From: UBA7703 sp034926785
GTDB lineage: Bacteria; Bacillota; Clostridia; Christensenellales; CAG-138
Reading direction: 5' to 3'
Assembly (NCBI GenBank): GCA_034926785.1
Contig: JAYFQU010000018.1
Location: 1-64,000, forward strand
DNA: 64,000 nucleotides
Below the pieces are notes generated by a model. It was not told the DNA's origin, did no database searches, and saw only the letters and a list, made by a program, of their open reading frames with translations. The position numbers and the translations under genes were made by a program. Every line of letters starts with the position of its first letter. The stretch's first letter is position 1. This document shows, in pieces, positions 34,907 through 44,743 of this stretch.

Positions 34907-35901
34907 CAGTGGCTCTCCCCGTCCGCCGCGGGCAGCTTGCCGCAGTAGACCTCGCGCACAACATACTGCGGCGAGCGATTGATGCTGATGTAAATACGGC
35001 CGATATATTCGCCGATCAGTCCGAGCATGAGCATGATCATGCCGCCGATGAGCAGCAGCACCGCCATCAGCGAGGAATAGCCCGCGAGAATCTCACCCGG
35101 ATTCACGATTTTCTGAATCACGATGAACAATCCCCAGAGGAACCCCACGATAGCGGTTGCAAAGCCGACCACCGTTGCCAGGCGGAGGGGTTTCACCGAA
35201 AACGCCGTGAAGCCGTTCATCCAGAGCGTAATGAGCTTTTTAAAGGTGTAGGTCGTCTTGCCGTAGAGGCGTTCCCGCTCCTCCATCGGCACACAGGCAA
35301 TCCTGTGCGTGGTGCGCAGCAGCAGCCCCGTCAGGTAGGGATACGGGTTTTCATAGCGCAGGATCTCATCAATGACGAAGCGACGCATCGCGGTAAAGTT
35401 GTTGAAGCGAATCTCCCTGGGTTTGTCGAGGATGACGTTCGTCATGTGCTCGTTGACCTTGCTGCCGAAGTTTTTAAACCAGCTCTGCTTCTTCACGGGG
35501 TAAGCCGCCGTCGCCACGTCGTAGTTGCTCTGGCCCGTAATCGGCGCGACCAGGTCAAAGACGCGATCCATCGGGCACTGGCCGTCGTCGTCAAGAATCA
35601 CCACGATGTCCCCCTTGGCCATCCTAAATCCCGCCATCAGCGCGGGCAGCCTGCCCATGTTCTTTGCGAGTGAAACGGCGGTGATGCGCTCGTTTTGATC
35701 CGCAGCGTCCTTCAGCACCGGCCAGACGTTGTCCGGCGAGCAATCGTTCACCAAAAACAGCTCGTAGTCATATTGCTGACTACCGGAAAAAACCTGCTCG
35801 ATTTCGTCGATCACCGTGCGAACGGTCTTTTCGCTGCGATAGCAGGCAATCACGAGGCTCACCAATGTTTTGTCGCGGGGTGTTTCGCAGGATTTGATCA
35901 T
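34906..35901 (-). CDS. GT2 polyprenyl-phosphate glycosyltransferase (GtrB/ArnC-like)
   Basis: The 331-residue protein has a GT2 catalytic domain (VSLVIACYRSE, FLVNDCSPDNVWPVL, and a DDDGQCPMD acidic motif about residues 97-105) followed by two C-terminal membrane helices and GEYIGRIYISINRSPQYVV, as in GtrB/ArnC/DPM1-like enzymes. These transfer a sugar from a nucleotide donor to undecaprenyl phosphate at the cytoplasmic face. I set the start at ATG 35901 behind GGAG; the open frame extends further upstream. It is the first gene of the operon 35901-29984. Confidence 0.87.
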   Translation of the reverse strand: MIKSCETPRDKTLVSLVIACYRSEKTVRTVIDEIEQVFSGSQQYDYELFLVNDCSPDNVWPVLKDAADQNERITAVSLAKNMGRLPALMAGFRMAKGDIVVILDDDGQCPMDRVFDLVAPITGQSNYDVATAAYPVKKQSWFKNFGSKVNEHMTNVILDKPREIRFNNFTAMRRFVIDEILRYENPYPYLTGLLLRTTHRIACVPMEERERLYGKTTYTFKKLITLWMNGFTAFSVKPLRLATVVGFATAIVGFLWGLFIVIQKIVNPGEILAGYSSLMAVLLLIGGMIMLMLGLIGEYIGRIYISINRSPQYVVREVYCGKLPAADGESH

Positions 35902-36128
35902 GGGTTCGTGTTCTCCGTTTCCGCGCCGGAAGAGCCCCGGCCGCTCACAATTATGCCGAAATCCGGCACCGAAAAAAGCCACACACCTGAGTGTATACGC
36001 AATGAATTATACCTGCATACACCTCGTTTGTCCAGTTGGGCGACGTTGACACCCGATCAAGTTAGAAGTAGAATGAAGCACGATCGACCAACCCGCACGG
36101 GCGAACCGCGAAAGGAGTCAGCAACCAT

Positions 36129-36836
36129 ATGAAAACCGTTTCGATGATGCAGCCGTTCTATCTTCCCTGGAAGGGTTTATTTGATATGATTCATCAATCG
36201 GACGTGTTTGTGTTTTATGACGACGTGCAGTTCGTTTCCAAAAACTGGCAGAGCCGAAATAATATCCCGACCGCGAACGGTCCGGTCTGGTTGACTGTGC
36301 CCGTGCTCTCCAAGGACCGCCGGACGCAAAACATCTGCGATACCGAGATCAACCCCAACGAAGACTGGCAAAAAAAGCACTATAAAACGCTGTCCCTGAC
36401 CTATGCCAAGGCTCCGTTCTTTAAGCAATATGCCTACCTGCTGGAGGATTTTTATCTCGATCATCAGTGGGCCAACCTTGCCGAGCTGGATATCCATACC
36501 ACAAAGAAGCTCTGTGAGGCGCTCGGTATTTCGGTTGAGTTTGTCCGCTCGTCGGACTATGGGTTTGAGGGCAGCAAGGAAGGCGAAAAAATCATCCGGC
36601 TCTGCGAGGCGCTCGGATGCGACCAGCTCATCAACGGGCCGAAGTCCGCGGAATATATGAATCAGTCGCTGTTTGACGAGGCGGGCATCGGCGTTCGCTA
36701 CATGGTCTATGACTATCCGGAATATCGCCAGCTCTACCGCCCGTTTGAACACGGGGTAAGCGTGCTGGATCTGCTTTTCAACACCGGCGATAAAGCGCCG
36801 TATTATATCTGGGGTTGGAAAGACGAGCAAAAATAA
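36129..36836 (+). CDS. WbqC-like family protein
   Basis: The 235-residue protein matches the WbqC family (MMQPFYLPWKGLFDMIHQSDVFVFYDDVQF, SKNWQSRNNI, LINGPKSAEYM). Members sit in surface polysaccharide clusters and are thought to modify amino sugars, but the reaction is not well defined. Upstream is GAAAGGAG. Repeat A2 follows, then a convergent epimerase gene, consistent with a surface glycan locus. Confidence 0.85.
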   Translation: MKTVSMMQPFYLPWKGLFDMIHQSDVFVFYDDVQFVSKNWQSRNNIPTANGPVWLTVPVLSKDRRTQNICDTEINPNEDWQKKHYKTLSLTYAKAPFFKQYAYLLEDFYLDHQWANLAELDIHTTKKLCEALGISVEFVRSSDYGFEGSKEGEKIIRLCEALGCDQLINGPKSAEYMNQSLFDEAGIGVRYMVYDYPEYRQLYRPFEHGVSVLDLLFNTGDKAPYYIWGWKDEQK

Positions 36837-36876
36837 CGTCCTATTTCCCTTATCCCCCCCTGTTAACATTGCAAAA

Positions 36877-37092
36877 AACGGCTCCTTTCGGAGCCGCCAG
36901 CCCACCGACAAAGTCCTGCGGACTCTGCCGATGGGTTTTACTTTGGGTTAAAATGACGCGAATCGCGCCATTTTTTCACAAATTCGGCGAATGAATCGCC
37001 AAATTTGAAGGAACATGGGGATTTTCGAAATTCCTCAAACCCCCTACCGGGTTTGTTGATGCTCTGACGGCTCCTTCCGGAGCCGTTTTTTT
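36877..37092 (+). repeat. Family A terminator-nested repeat, copy A2
   Basis: Core about 36898-37067. A left hairpin (36879-36885 with 36890-36896) and a right hairpin (37068-37074 with 37079-37085, then seven T) have the same CGGCTCC/GGAGCCG arms, so they look like duplicates flanking the core. The core is nearly identical to A1 (only a few substitutions and a one-base deletion in the GGGG stretch). It lies downstream of the WbqC-like gene and is read in the same direction, between two convergent genes. Confidence 0.85.
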
Positions 37093-37100
37093 CGTTTGGT

Positions 37101-38111
37101 TCAACCGAAGCTCACCGGCCGGTCCTCGGGCTTGATGAAATGATGGCTCTTGAACTGCCGCGCTTCCCATTCCTTGCGGAAGTCCGCGAACATCACGTCC
37201 AGATCGGCATATTTCGGCGTCCAGTTCATATCCCGCTTGAGCTTCTCGATGCTGTAGGTATAACCGCGCCGCAGGCTTGGCTTGTCGGGGCGCAGAACGA
37301 TCTGGCTCACGCCCTTATCCGTTGCGAACGCTTTGGCGACCGCCTGCGCGTCCTCCAACTGGCTGTGCGCAATACCGCTTGCGCAATTGTAGATGCCCTT
37401 GGTGCCCTTCGGCGCATCGATGGAGGCTTCCATCGCGCCTAAAACGTCCTTGATGTAGACGTGGTCACGCTTGATGGCGGTGTCTCCCCAAACCTCGATC
37501 GTCTCGCCTTTGAGCGCCTTTTCAATGAACACCTCGATCGCGGTTCTGGTGTAGCTGCCGTCGCTCTCCAGGTAACCCATCAGCGCGCCAAAACCATGCA
37601 CGCCCGTGAGGCGCAGCACGATGGTATCCATGTTGTAATCCTTGCTGTACCACTGGAGAAAATTCTCCGCGGCGATCTTGCTGATGATATAGGGCGAGTG
37701 CGGCCCGATAAAGCACGGCAGGTCGTTCTCCGTGATCGGCTCCGGGCGCGTGATGTCCCAATAAACCTTGTGCGAACTCGCCATGATGAAGCGGTTGATG
37801 CCGTGCTTTCGCGCAAACTCCAGCAGCTTATAGTTGCCCATCATGTTCACGTCAAAAAAAGTTTCAAGCGGGAGCTCATGCTCCGGCAGGGCGACGGCCA
37901 GATTGACAATCGCCTCAACGTTCTCGGTCGGCAGTTTGTCATAATCCGCATCGTTGAGCAGGTCAAACTCCAGGAACGGTACGCCCTGCGAGCGCAGGAA
38001 CTCCGCGGACTTCGGATTCCGGCCAAGCGCCAGAACCTCGCGCCCCTTCTTGGTCAGTTCAACCGAAAGATACTTTCCGATATAGCCCGTCGCACCGGCA
38101 ATAATGATCAT
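37101..38111 (-). CDS. NAD-dependent epimerase/dehydratase
   Basis: The 336-residue protein is an extended short-chain dehydrogenase: GATGYIGKYLS (NAD-binding), NLAVALPEH, MASSHKVY and SPYIISK (active-site YxxxK). It probably acts on a nucleotide sugar, given the WbqC-like and acyltransferase neighbours. ATG 38111 is preceded by AGGAGG; the frame extends upstream without a ribosome site. Confidence 0.87.
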   Translation of the reverse strand: MIIIAGATGYIGKYLSVELTKKGREVLALGRNPKSAEFLRSQGVPFLEFDLLNDADYDKLPTENVEAIVNLAVALPEHELPLETFFDVNMMGNYKLLEFARKHGINRFIMASSHKVYWDITRPEPITENDLPCFIGPHSPYIISKIAAENFLQWYSKDYNMDTIVLRLTGVHGFGALMGYLESDGSYTRTAIEVFIEKALKGETIEVWGDTAIKRDHVYIKDVLGAMEASIDAPKGTKGIYNCASGIAHSQLEDAQAVAKAFATDKGVSQIVLRPDKPSLRRGYTYSIEKLKRDMNWTPKYADLDVMFADFRKEWEARQFKSHHFIKPEDRPVSFG

Positions 38112-38306
38112 ACGCTGGATGCCTCCTTGTTGTATTGAACCGGGGGTTGCTTTTTCGCAATCCCCGTGAGAATGTTTTCTCTGCTGCGACATTCACAATA
38201 TCATTTTGCCGCTTCGCGTGTCAAGCAGGCCGCGCGCGAACACATTCGCAGTTCGCGTCCTGGGAGACTGCCAGCGCCTGTTCGCGCATCACAGGCGCTT
38301 TCCGTT

Positions 38307-38561
38307 TCAGCCTTCCTGTGCCTGTGCTTTGACGATCGCGCGGGCGAGCTGATCCGCGCAGGAGGTATCCTTAAAACCGCAGGTGTTGCCGGAAAGCAGC
38401 GAGACAACCTTGCCCGCCTCCATCCCCTCCACCAGTTTCGCAATCGCCTTGAGGTTTCCGTTGCAGCCCGCCGTAAACGCGAGGTTATGGATGGTTCCGT
38501 CGATGAGTTCAAACTCCAGCTTGCTCGGGCAGACGCCCTTTGGGGTAAATGTATGCTTCAT
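38307..38561 (-). CDS. TSCPD-domain protein (TIGR03905 family)
   Basis: The 84-residue protein matches the TIGR03905/TSCPD family: MKHTFTPKGVCPSKLEFEL, FTAGCNGNLKAIAKLV and TCGFKDTSCADQLARAI with four conserved cysteines. This domain is also found at the C-terminus of class II ribonucleotide reductases (established). Its free-standing role is unknown. GAGGAAAC precedes ATG 38561. Confidence 0.85.
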   Translation of the reverse strand: MKHTFTPKGVCPSKLEFELIDGTIHNLAFTAGCNGNLKAIAKLVEGMEAGKVVSLLSGNTCGFKDTSCADQLARAIVKAQAQEG

Positions 38562-38603
38562 GAATTCTATGTTTCCTCTATCGTTGTCATCCTTGCATCT
38601 CGT

Positions 38604-39863
38604 TTATACGGATTCGCCGTGTTTTGGCTTCCATTCCATAATACGTCTGGCCAACGGCTGTTCGATGCAATAGGTTGCCGCAATCGCCGCCGCGAATGTT
38701 GCGAGTAAGATCAGCGCGGTATAGGTCCATTGCCAGCGGGTGTCCCCCGTCATATTCGGCGGCTTTTCGCCCGTCCAATACGGAATCTTCCATTCCTTGA
38801 ACTTCACGGAAATCCACTGATGCCAGATATAGACATTGTAGGAAATCAGCGATAGAAACCGCATCACCCTGTTTGAGAAAACCGCACGCACGCCGGAAAA
38901 CGTCAGCGCGGCCGAGAGCGTGATCAGCGCGAATACGAGCGAGAGGCGGAAACGGTGCTCCGCCTGCCAAATCTGAACCGGGTTTGTCTCCGGCGCGGCC
39001 CTCATCATCGCAAATAAAACCGCAAATCCCGCAAGGAGTCCGGCCAGGGACAGCACGGAAAGCTGCGCGTTCCGCCTTACCCGCTTGCCAAAGAGCACAA
39101 ACAGATAGGCAAACGCCATGCCGTTTGCGAACACGCCGAAGAACGCCGGCAGCTGGTTGACCGTCAGGCGGATGCTGTCCGCATTGCGCAGGGCAAATCC
39201 CCAGAGATAGAGGAGCGAAACGCCAAGCATGCCAAGATAGGTCCAAGCGGGCTTTTTGACGAACGCGCGCGCAAGAAACGGGAAAAAGAGATAGAACTGC
39301 ATCTCGACCGCCGCCGTCCAGAGCACGCCGTTGAGCTTGGTTGCAACCAGCGCGTCGGGGAAAAACATCTGTGTAAAGGTCAGCGTGGGCAGGACATCCA
39401 GCAACGCTTCCCAAACCGTCCGGTAAACGCCGGCGGGGATCGTCACCACAAACAAAATCAGCAGGACGCTGAAGTAATAGCTCGGCACGATGCGCGCAAT
39501 ACGTTTTCGATAAAACAGCCTTGTCTCCGGCAGGGGTGTTTGATCCAGCGCGGCGCGCGCATAGGGTAAAAACAGGCAAAACGCGGAGAGAAACAGCAGC
39601 CAGTCCACAAAGAGGAACCCCGCGCGCGGCAGAAAGTCCAGCGCGAGCGTTCCCGGCAAACCAATCTTGGTTAAAAACGGAACCGGGATATACGGCATAA
39701 TCCAGTTCTGCTGCCAGAAGTGAAACCAGAGCACGCCAAAAACCGCCAGTGCACGGACGCCGTCCAATACGTCTATGTGCTTCGTGTCGATGCGTGTTTC
39801 CTCTCCCGATTGGCCGCTCTTTGCGGTGTAAGAAAACTCCTGTTTTGTTGTTTCGTGATTCAT
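38604..39863 (-). CDS. Acyltransferase family 3 (OafA-like)
   Basis: The 419-residue membrane protein has about ten helices and the family start DVLDGVRALAVFGVLWFHFWQQ with the conserved Arg and His, and RKRIARIVPSYYFSVLL. Such enzymes acetylate surface sugars or peptidoglycan using acyl-CoA. The start has no clear ribosome site, so a slightly different start is possible. It stands alone between the TSCPD gene and galM. Confidence 0.85.
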   Translation of the reverse strand: MNHETTKQEFSYTAKSGQSGEETRIDTKHIDVLDGVRALAVFGVLWFHFWQQNWIMPYIPVPFLTKIGLPGTLALDFLPRAGFLFVDWLLFLSAFCLFLPYARAALDQTPLPETRLFYRKRIARIVPSYYFSVLLILFVVTIPAGVYRTVWEALLDVLPTLTFTQMFFPDALVATKLNGVLWTAAVEMQFYLFFPFLARAFVKKPAWTYLGMLGVSLLYLWGFALRNADSIRLTVNQLPAFFGVFANGMAFAYLFVLFGKRVRRNAQLSVLSLAGLLAGFAVLFAMMRAAPETNPVQIWQAEHRFRLSLVFALITLSAALTFSGVRAVFSNRVMRFLSLISYNVYIWHQWISVKFKEWKIPYWTGEKPPNMTGDTRWQWTYTALILLATFAAAIAATYCIEQPLARRIMEWKPKHGESV

Positions 39864-40030
39864 GGCGATAGTTTACCACAAAGTGGAAAAACCGAAAAGC
39901 ACCCCCTACAGTGAAAATGCCTCTTAATTTTAGAGGCAGCCTTTCCTCTCTCGCGCGTGTGTATTATAATAGAGCAAATATTCTTCTCGGCGATGATTCG
40001 ATTTGTTTTTTAGTTGGAGGTTTCAACGAT

Positions 40031-41071
40031 ATGAGCGTTTCCATTTCAGAGTTTGGGCACCTGCCTTCCGGCGAGGCCGTGCTTCGCTATACCATCACCA
40101 ATCCGTCCGGCGCGAGCGTGAGTCTGCTCAACTATGGCGCAACCTGGCAGACCATGTTTGTACCCAACCGCAAGGGTGAATTGGTTGACGTTGTGCTGGG
40201 TTACGACACGATTGAGGGCTACTTAAACAATCATATGTATCTTGGCGCAACCATCGGGCGTGTGGCAAACCGCATCAATCACGCACGCTTTTCGCTCAAC
40301 GGCGCGGAATACCGCCTCGCGGCAAACAACGGCGACGCCTGCCTGCACGGAGGCGTCGTTGGATTCGACAAAAAAATCTGGCAGGCGCAGATCGACGGGG
40401 ACGCCGTCTTCTTCTCCCTGACCAGCCCGGATGGCGAAGAGGGCTTCCCCGGCGCGCTCTCGGTTGTGGTCATCTATTCGCTGAGCGAGGATCATGCGCT
40501 CTCCATCCAATATCTGCTTCATTCGGACAGCGACACGATTCAAAACATGACCAACCACGCTTATTTTAATCTTGCCGGCAAAGGGACCGTGCTGGATCAG
40601 GTTTTGCAGATCGACGCAAAGCGATGCACCCGCATTGATCGCGACGTGACCCCGACGGGCGAGATCGTACCCGTATTCGGCACGCCGCTGGATTTCACGA
40701 AGCCAAAGCCAATCGGCCGTGACATCGCCGCAAAGGGCGAACTGGTGGATATCATCGGCGGCTTTGACCACAACTTTGTGCTGGATCACCCGAGGGGCGG
40801 CGTGGAACGGATTGCGACCGTTGTCGATCCCGCGGGCGGCGTCGCGATGGACGTCTATACCGATCAGCCGGGCGTCCAGCTCTTCACCCCGCCGGATTTT
40901 ACGGGGATGACCGGCAAGGGCGGCGCGCAGTACGGCCAGCACCCGGCTTTCTGTCTCGAGACGCAGCATTTTGCCAGCGCGATGGATTATCCGCATTTCC
41001 CAAGCATCGTTTTAAGCGCAGGCGAAGTCTTTTCCTCCGAAACAATCTATCGCTTCCGCGTGGAGAAATAA
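40031..41071 (+). CDS. galM: Aldose 1-epimerase (galactose mutarotase)
   Basis: The 346-residue protein matches GalM: NYGATWQTMFVPN, GATIGRVANRINHARFSLNG, NGDACLHGGVVGFDKKIWQ (catalytic His region), TNHAYFNLAGKG and FDHNFVLDHP. It interconverts alpha and beta anomers of aldoses. GGAGG precedes ATG 40031. It is a single transcription unit ending in a tandem terminator. Confidence 0.94.
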   Translation: MSVSISEFGHLPSGEAVLRYTITNPSGASVSLLNYGATWQTMFVPNRKGELVDVVLGYDTIEGYLNNHMYLGATIGRVANRINHARFSLNGAEYRLAANNGDACLHGGVVGFDKKIWQAQIDGDAVFFSLTSPDGEEGFPGALSVVVIYSLSEDHALSIQYLLHSDSDTIQNMTNHAYFNLAGKGTVLDQVLQIDAKRCTRIDRDVTPTGEIVPVFGTPLDFTKPKPIGRDIAAKGELVDIIGGFDHNFVLDHPRGGVERIATVVDPAGGVAMDVYTDQPGVQLFTPPDFTGMTGKGGAQYGQHPAFCLETQHFASAMDYPHFPSIVLSAGEVFSSETIYRFRVEK

Positions 41072-41083
41072 TCCGCAAAAAAA

Positions 41084-41136
41084 CCCGCCGGTTGGGCGGG
41101 CCTAGCCATCGGACGAAACGTTCGATGGCTTTTTTA
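41084..41136 (+). terminator. Terminator after galM
   Basis: A small CCCGCC/GGCGGG hairpin (41084-41100) is followed by GCCATCG/CGATGGC (41105-41111 with 41123-41129) and a run of T. Confidence 0.8.
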
Positions 41137-41170
41137 TTAAAATACCGCCTCGCAAGAGGGCGCGTCTTCG

Positions 41171-41488
41171 TCATGGATGCCGGCGTATCTGCTTGTATTC
41201 ATCCAGCAGAAAAACGACATATGCTCTTGCCTGTCTCTCCTCGCCCATTGGGGTGAGTTTCAATCCGTTGATCCACTGAAAATAATGCGTGAGTTCATGC
41301 ACAACCGAGCCCAAAATACCCGCAAGCGCGTTATCTTTCCCAACCCGCCCCAATAGATTTGCATAGTCCCCGGTCGCGATACGAATATAGGGTTCCTGCG
41401 TCATATCCAACGGCGCAAGAAACGTAGCGGAAACCAAATCACCATCCATAGCCCGAATATTCGCTTGATGCTTGAAATAGAGAACCAC
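41171..41488 (-). CDS. HExxH metallopeptidase-like protein, start uncertain
   Basis: The 105-residue frame contains VVHELTHYFQWING (HExxH at about residues 64-68) and a C-terminal helix. I do not recognise the exact family; short SprT-like or minimal metallopeptidase proteins are similar. The GTG at 41488 has no ribosome site, and the frame stays open upstream, giving readable residues such as FLETNPLKLLKAI before it enters the neighbouring rlmI gene. The gene is either N-terminally truncated or begins at an unusual codon. It lies directly downstream of rlmI on the same strand. Confidence 0.5.
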   Translation of the reverse strand: MVLYFKHQANIRAMDGDLVSATFLAPLDMTQEPYIRIATGDYANLLGRVGKDNALAGILGSVVHELTHYFQWINGLKLTPMGEERQARAYVVFLLDEYKQIRRHP

Positions 41489-41547
41489 TATTGCTTTAAG
41501 AAGCTTGAGCGGATTCGTTTCCAGGAATATACATTCCGGAAAAGTTT

Positions 41548-42774
41548 TTACACGATTTGGAACAGATAAAACTTCAGATAATCCGTCTCCGGCACATGCA
41601 TCAGCGTCGGGTGGTCCGGCGCCTGTCTGCGCGCCTCGATCAGCTTGAGCGACACGCCCGCGTCCCGCGCCGCCGAGAGCAGCATCCGCTCAAATAGTTC
41701 GCTCGGCATAAAATGCGAGCAGGAGCAGGTCGCGAGATATCCACCCCTTGGCAGAAGCTTCATCGCATGATAGTTGATGGTTCGATACCCTCGCTCCGCC
41801 CCCGCAATGGTCTTTCTGCTCTTCGTAAATGCCGGCGGGTCGAGGATGACCATATCGTATCCCGCGTGCTGCTCCATGAGCTGCGGCAGCAGGTCAAACA
41901 CATCCGCACAGATAAAATCCATCCTCTCCGTAAGCCCGTTTTTCTCCGCATTTGCCCGTGCAAGTTCCACCGCCGCCTGGGATACATCCACGGCGGTGAC
42001 ATGCGCCGCGCCTGCCTTCGCCGCGTTGAGCGCAAACGAACCGGTATGCGTGAAGCAGTCCAGTACACGTTTGCCGCGGGCAATTTTCGCCGCAGCCAGG
42101 CGGTTGTATTTCTGATCCAGAAAAAAACCGGTCTTCTGACCGTTTTCCACATCCACGGCATATCGAATGTCATTCTCTACAATTTCAATGAGCGGGTTTG
42201 GCGGCTCCGGCAGAAACTCCGCCCGATACCAGCCCTTTTCGAGCGGGAGCCCCTCCAACTCTCGAATAGCTACTTCGTTTCGCTCAAAGACGCCGCGAAT
42301 ACAGATTCCGTCATCTCTTAATTGCGAAACCAGCAGTTGATAAAGCATCCCTTTGATGCGCTCCATGCCCACGGATAACACTTGACTCACCAGTATGTCA
42401 TGATAACAGTCGATCGTCAGACCGGGCAGGCCGTCCGCCTCGCCGAAGATCATCCGGCAGCAGCCGTAGTCCTCGCCCATCACCGTCTTGCGATAGTCCA
42501 GCGCATAACGAATCCTGCGGGAGAAGAACGCCTCATCAAACTTTTCATTGGCGTTGTTGGAGAGCAGGCGCAGGCGAATCTTGCTCTGCTTGCTTAAAAT
42601 TCCTGTGCCAAGATAGGCTCCTTTTTCGGAAAACGCGTCTATCAAGGCGCCGTTTTCCAAGGCGTCCGTGTTGCCCTGAACCTCGGCATCATAAATCCAG
42701 GGATGCCCCGTCTTTACGGAAGCCTCGCCTTTTTTTGATATGGTCACACGCGGAAAACTGCGTTCTTGTTTCAT
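41548..42774 (-). CDS. rlmI: 23S rRNA methyltransferase of the RlmI family
   Basis: The 408-residue protein has an N-terminal PUA domain (about residues 8-75) and a class I methyltransferase domain with FTHTGSFALNAAKAGA (SAM site), a DPPAFTKSRKT motif and CSCSHFM. The RlmI family methylates a 23S rRNA cytosine. GGAGG precedes ATG 42774. It is separate from the genes around it. Confidence 0.9.
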   Translation of the reverse strand: MKQERSFPRVTISKKGEASVKTGHPWIYDAEVQGNTDALENGALIDAFSEKGAYLGTGILSKQSKIRLRLLSNNANEKFDEAFFSRRIRYALDYRKTVMGEDYGCCRMIFGEADGLPGLTIDCYHDILVSQVLSVGMERIKGMLYQLLVSQLRDDGICIRGVFERNEVAIRELEGLPLEKGWYRAEFLPEPPNPLIEIVENDIRYAVDVENGQKTGFFLDQKYNRLAAAKIARGKRVLDCFTHTGSFALNAAKAGAAHVTAVDVSQAAVELARANAEKNGLTERMDFICADVFDLLPQLMEQHAGYDMVILDPPAFTKSRKTIAGAERGYRTINYHAMKLLPRGGYLATCSCSHFMPSELFERMLLSAARDAGVSLKLIEARRQAPDHPTLMHVPETDYLKFYLFQIV

Positions 42775-43047
42775 TTGCTTTCCTCCGTTCCAATGCCCGC
42801 GCTGTCAATCTTTCCTCTAGCGGCCAATGATTCGGCAACATGGTATCATGGCGATTCCCCTTTGTCAAAACGCACTTTTCTTACAAACACAGCGAATGTT
42901 CCGCCTCCTAACCATCTTGCCCTTTTTCCCAGACATTGTGGCTTAATTCCGACAAATTGCATTTTTGATCTTTATTACTGGATAACATTTTGTCTTTGTG
43001 TTAAAATCTATGTTAAATATTTGTAAAGTGAGCTTGACACGGATTTC

Positions 43048-44658
43048 ATGATTCGAACATTGAAAGCGGTATGGCTGTTCCTTTTTGTCGGGCTATTGCT
43101 CGGCATGTTTGCGTTTGCGGTTCACTTCGAAGCGCGCGCTAGGCAGCCGCTCACCGTACTCAGTGAAGACGCCTATCGGAAAATTGTCACATCGCAAGAA
43201 AAAATTGCGGCTGACGCATTCGCGGGGAAGCTCTACAACAACGGCACGGAGGCGGCGGTCACCTACGAAAGTTACCTAATCTGCACGCCGCTGGATCCCG
43301 AAGCCGCGCTCAATGCCGTATCCTTTCAGGGTCGCGCCTATCAGGCCGCCTTTGCGCCGGACGACGCGTTTGACCATTTTGCCGATGCCATTGCGGAAAA
43401 CCACGCGTTTCAGCTCGTCATCTGGAATGGCAAGCAATATTTTGAACAGCCGGTATTCTTTACTTCACTTCCCGTTTTTGTTTTTTCGTACGACACGCCG
43501 TTTTCCTGTTATTCTTCCGATAAAGACAAAACCACGGCAATTGAATGCAGCCTAATCACCCCGGACGGCAGCGTCATGAAAAGCGCCGCTACGATCCGCA
43601 TGCGCGGTCAACTCTCCTTTTCGTTTCCAAAGATCCCCTATCGCCTGACGCTGTATCAAAATCGCGGCACGCGAAACCCGCAGTCTTTGCTTGGTATGCA
43701 GGCAAGCAGCGAGTGGATCATGCTCACGCTTTATACCGACTCTGCGCGCATTCGCGATAAGGTGTCGCTGGATCTATGGAACGACCTTGCGGCCACCAGC
43801 CCCGACGTTAACGGGAATACCGCCGAGTTTGAATACTGCGAACTTGTCGTAAACGGATATTACGGGGGAATCTACGGCCTTGTTCGTCCCGTCGACGGCG
43901 AGACCCTTGCGATTGACGACGATGAAAACGCGCGCTTCTATCAGTTTAATTTAGATTTCAATGACGCTGCCACTGCGCAATATATAGAAGATCCTCTCGG
44001 GAAGCTTCCGACTCTGGCAGAACTCAAGTATCCCAAAGAATTTCAGAGCGATGCCGATCTGTGGTCGCCGTTGATTCGCTATTGCAACCTTTTCTGTGCA
44101 AACCTACGTGAGCCAACATTGGCAGATCTGGAAGCGATGTTCAATCAATCCAATGCCATCGACTATTCGCTTTTTACGGCGTGTGCCAGCGGATATGACA
44201 ATCTCTATAAAAACATGTATATGATCTGGCGGCAGGATACGGACGGGAAGTATCGTTTTTATCGCGTACCGTGGGATCTGGACTTCACCTTCGGAGATTA
44301 TTATGGAGATGTCAGTCCTTTGCATATGATATTCTCCATGAACAACGTCTCGGATTCCCGCCTCACACATGACATGCAGGATTGGCTCGCGTTGGACTCC
44401 GGCGAGATGAAGCAGGCATTCTATGCGCGCTGGAAGGAACTCAGGGCGTCTCTGTTCTCCGAATCCGCCCTCCAGGCGCGTATGGCCGAACAGGTTGCTA
44501 TTCTGCAGCAAAACGGAGCCTATCAACGGGACGATGCCCGATGGAAGGAATCGCCCGCTTCCGCCGATCTGACCAATACATTTGCGTTTTTGCATGCACG
44601 GCTTGCCTTCCTCGACCGGTACTTTGCCGAGCTGACGCAATCGTCCCCCAGCGAATGA
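43048..44658 (+). CDS. CotH-type protein kinase-like membrane protein
   Basis: The 536-residue protein has an N-terminal membrane anchor (about residues 8-27) and a CotH domain: TIRMRGQLSFSFPKIPYRL, DKVSLDLWNDL, NGYYGGIYGLV (glycine loop) and VPWDLDFTFG (residues 407-416, catalytic DLD). CotH kinases phosphorylate surface or spore proteins in Bacillus. A 270 bp gap precedes it, with TTGTCT-17 bp-TTAAAT before the start. It is followed by the VTC and DUF4956 genes, a known three-gene association. Confidence 0.87.
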   Translation: MIRTLKAVWLFLFVGLLLGMFAFAVHFEARARQPLTVLSEDAYRKIVTSQEKIAADAFAGKLYNNGTEAAVTYESYLICTPLDPEAALNAVSFQGRAYQAAFAPDDAFDHFADAIAENHAFQLVIWNGKQYFEQPVFFTSLPVFVFSYDTPFSCYSSDKDKTTAIECSLITPDGSVMKSAATIRMRGQLSFSFPKIPYRLTLYQNRGTRNPQSLLGMQASSEWIMLTLYTDSARIRDKVSLDLWNDLAATSPDVNGNTAEFEYCELVVNGYYGGIYGLVRPVDGETLAIDDDENARFYQFNLDFNDAATAQYIEDPLGKLPTLAELKYPKEFQSDADLWSPLIRYCNLFCANLREPTLADLEAMFNQSNAIDYSLFTACASGYDNLYKNMYMIWRQDTDGKYRFYRVPWDLDFTFGDYYGDVSPLHMIFSMNNVSDSRLTHDMQDWLALDSGEMKQAFYARWKELRASLFSESALQARMAEQVAILQQNGAYQRDDARWKESPASADLTNTFAFLHARLAFLDRYFAELTQSSPSE

Positions 44659-44743
44659 CCAAGCAGGCGAACCAACCGCCCGATGCGCGCCGTCGCTTAA
44701 AAACCCGGCATATTGTTAACAAGAAAGAGGCAGCACGTTCTTT

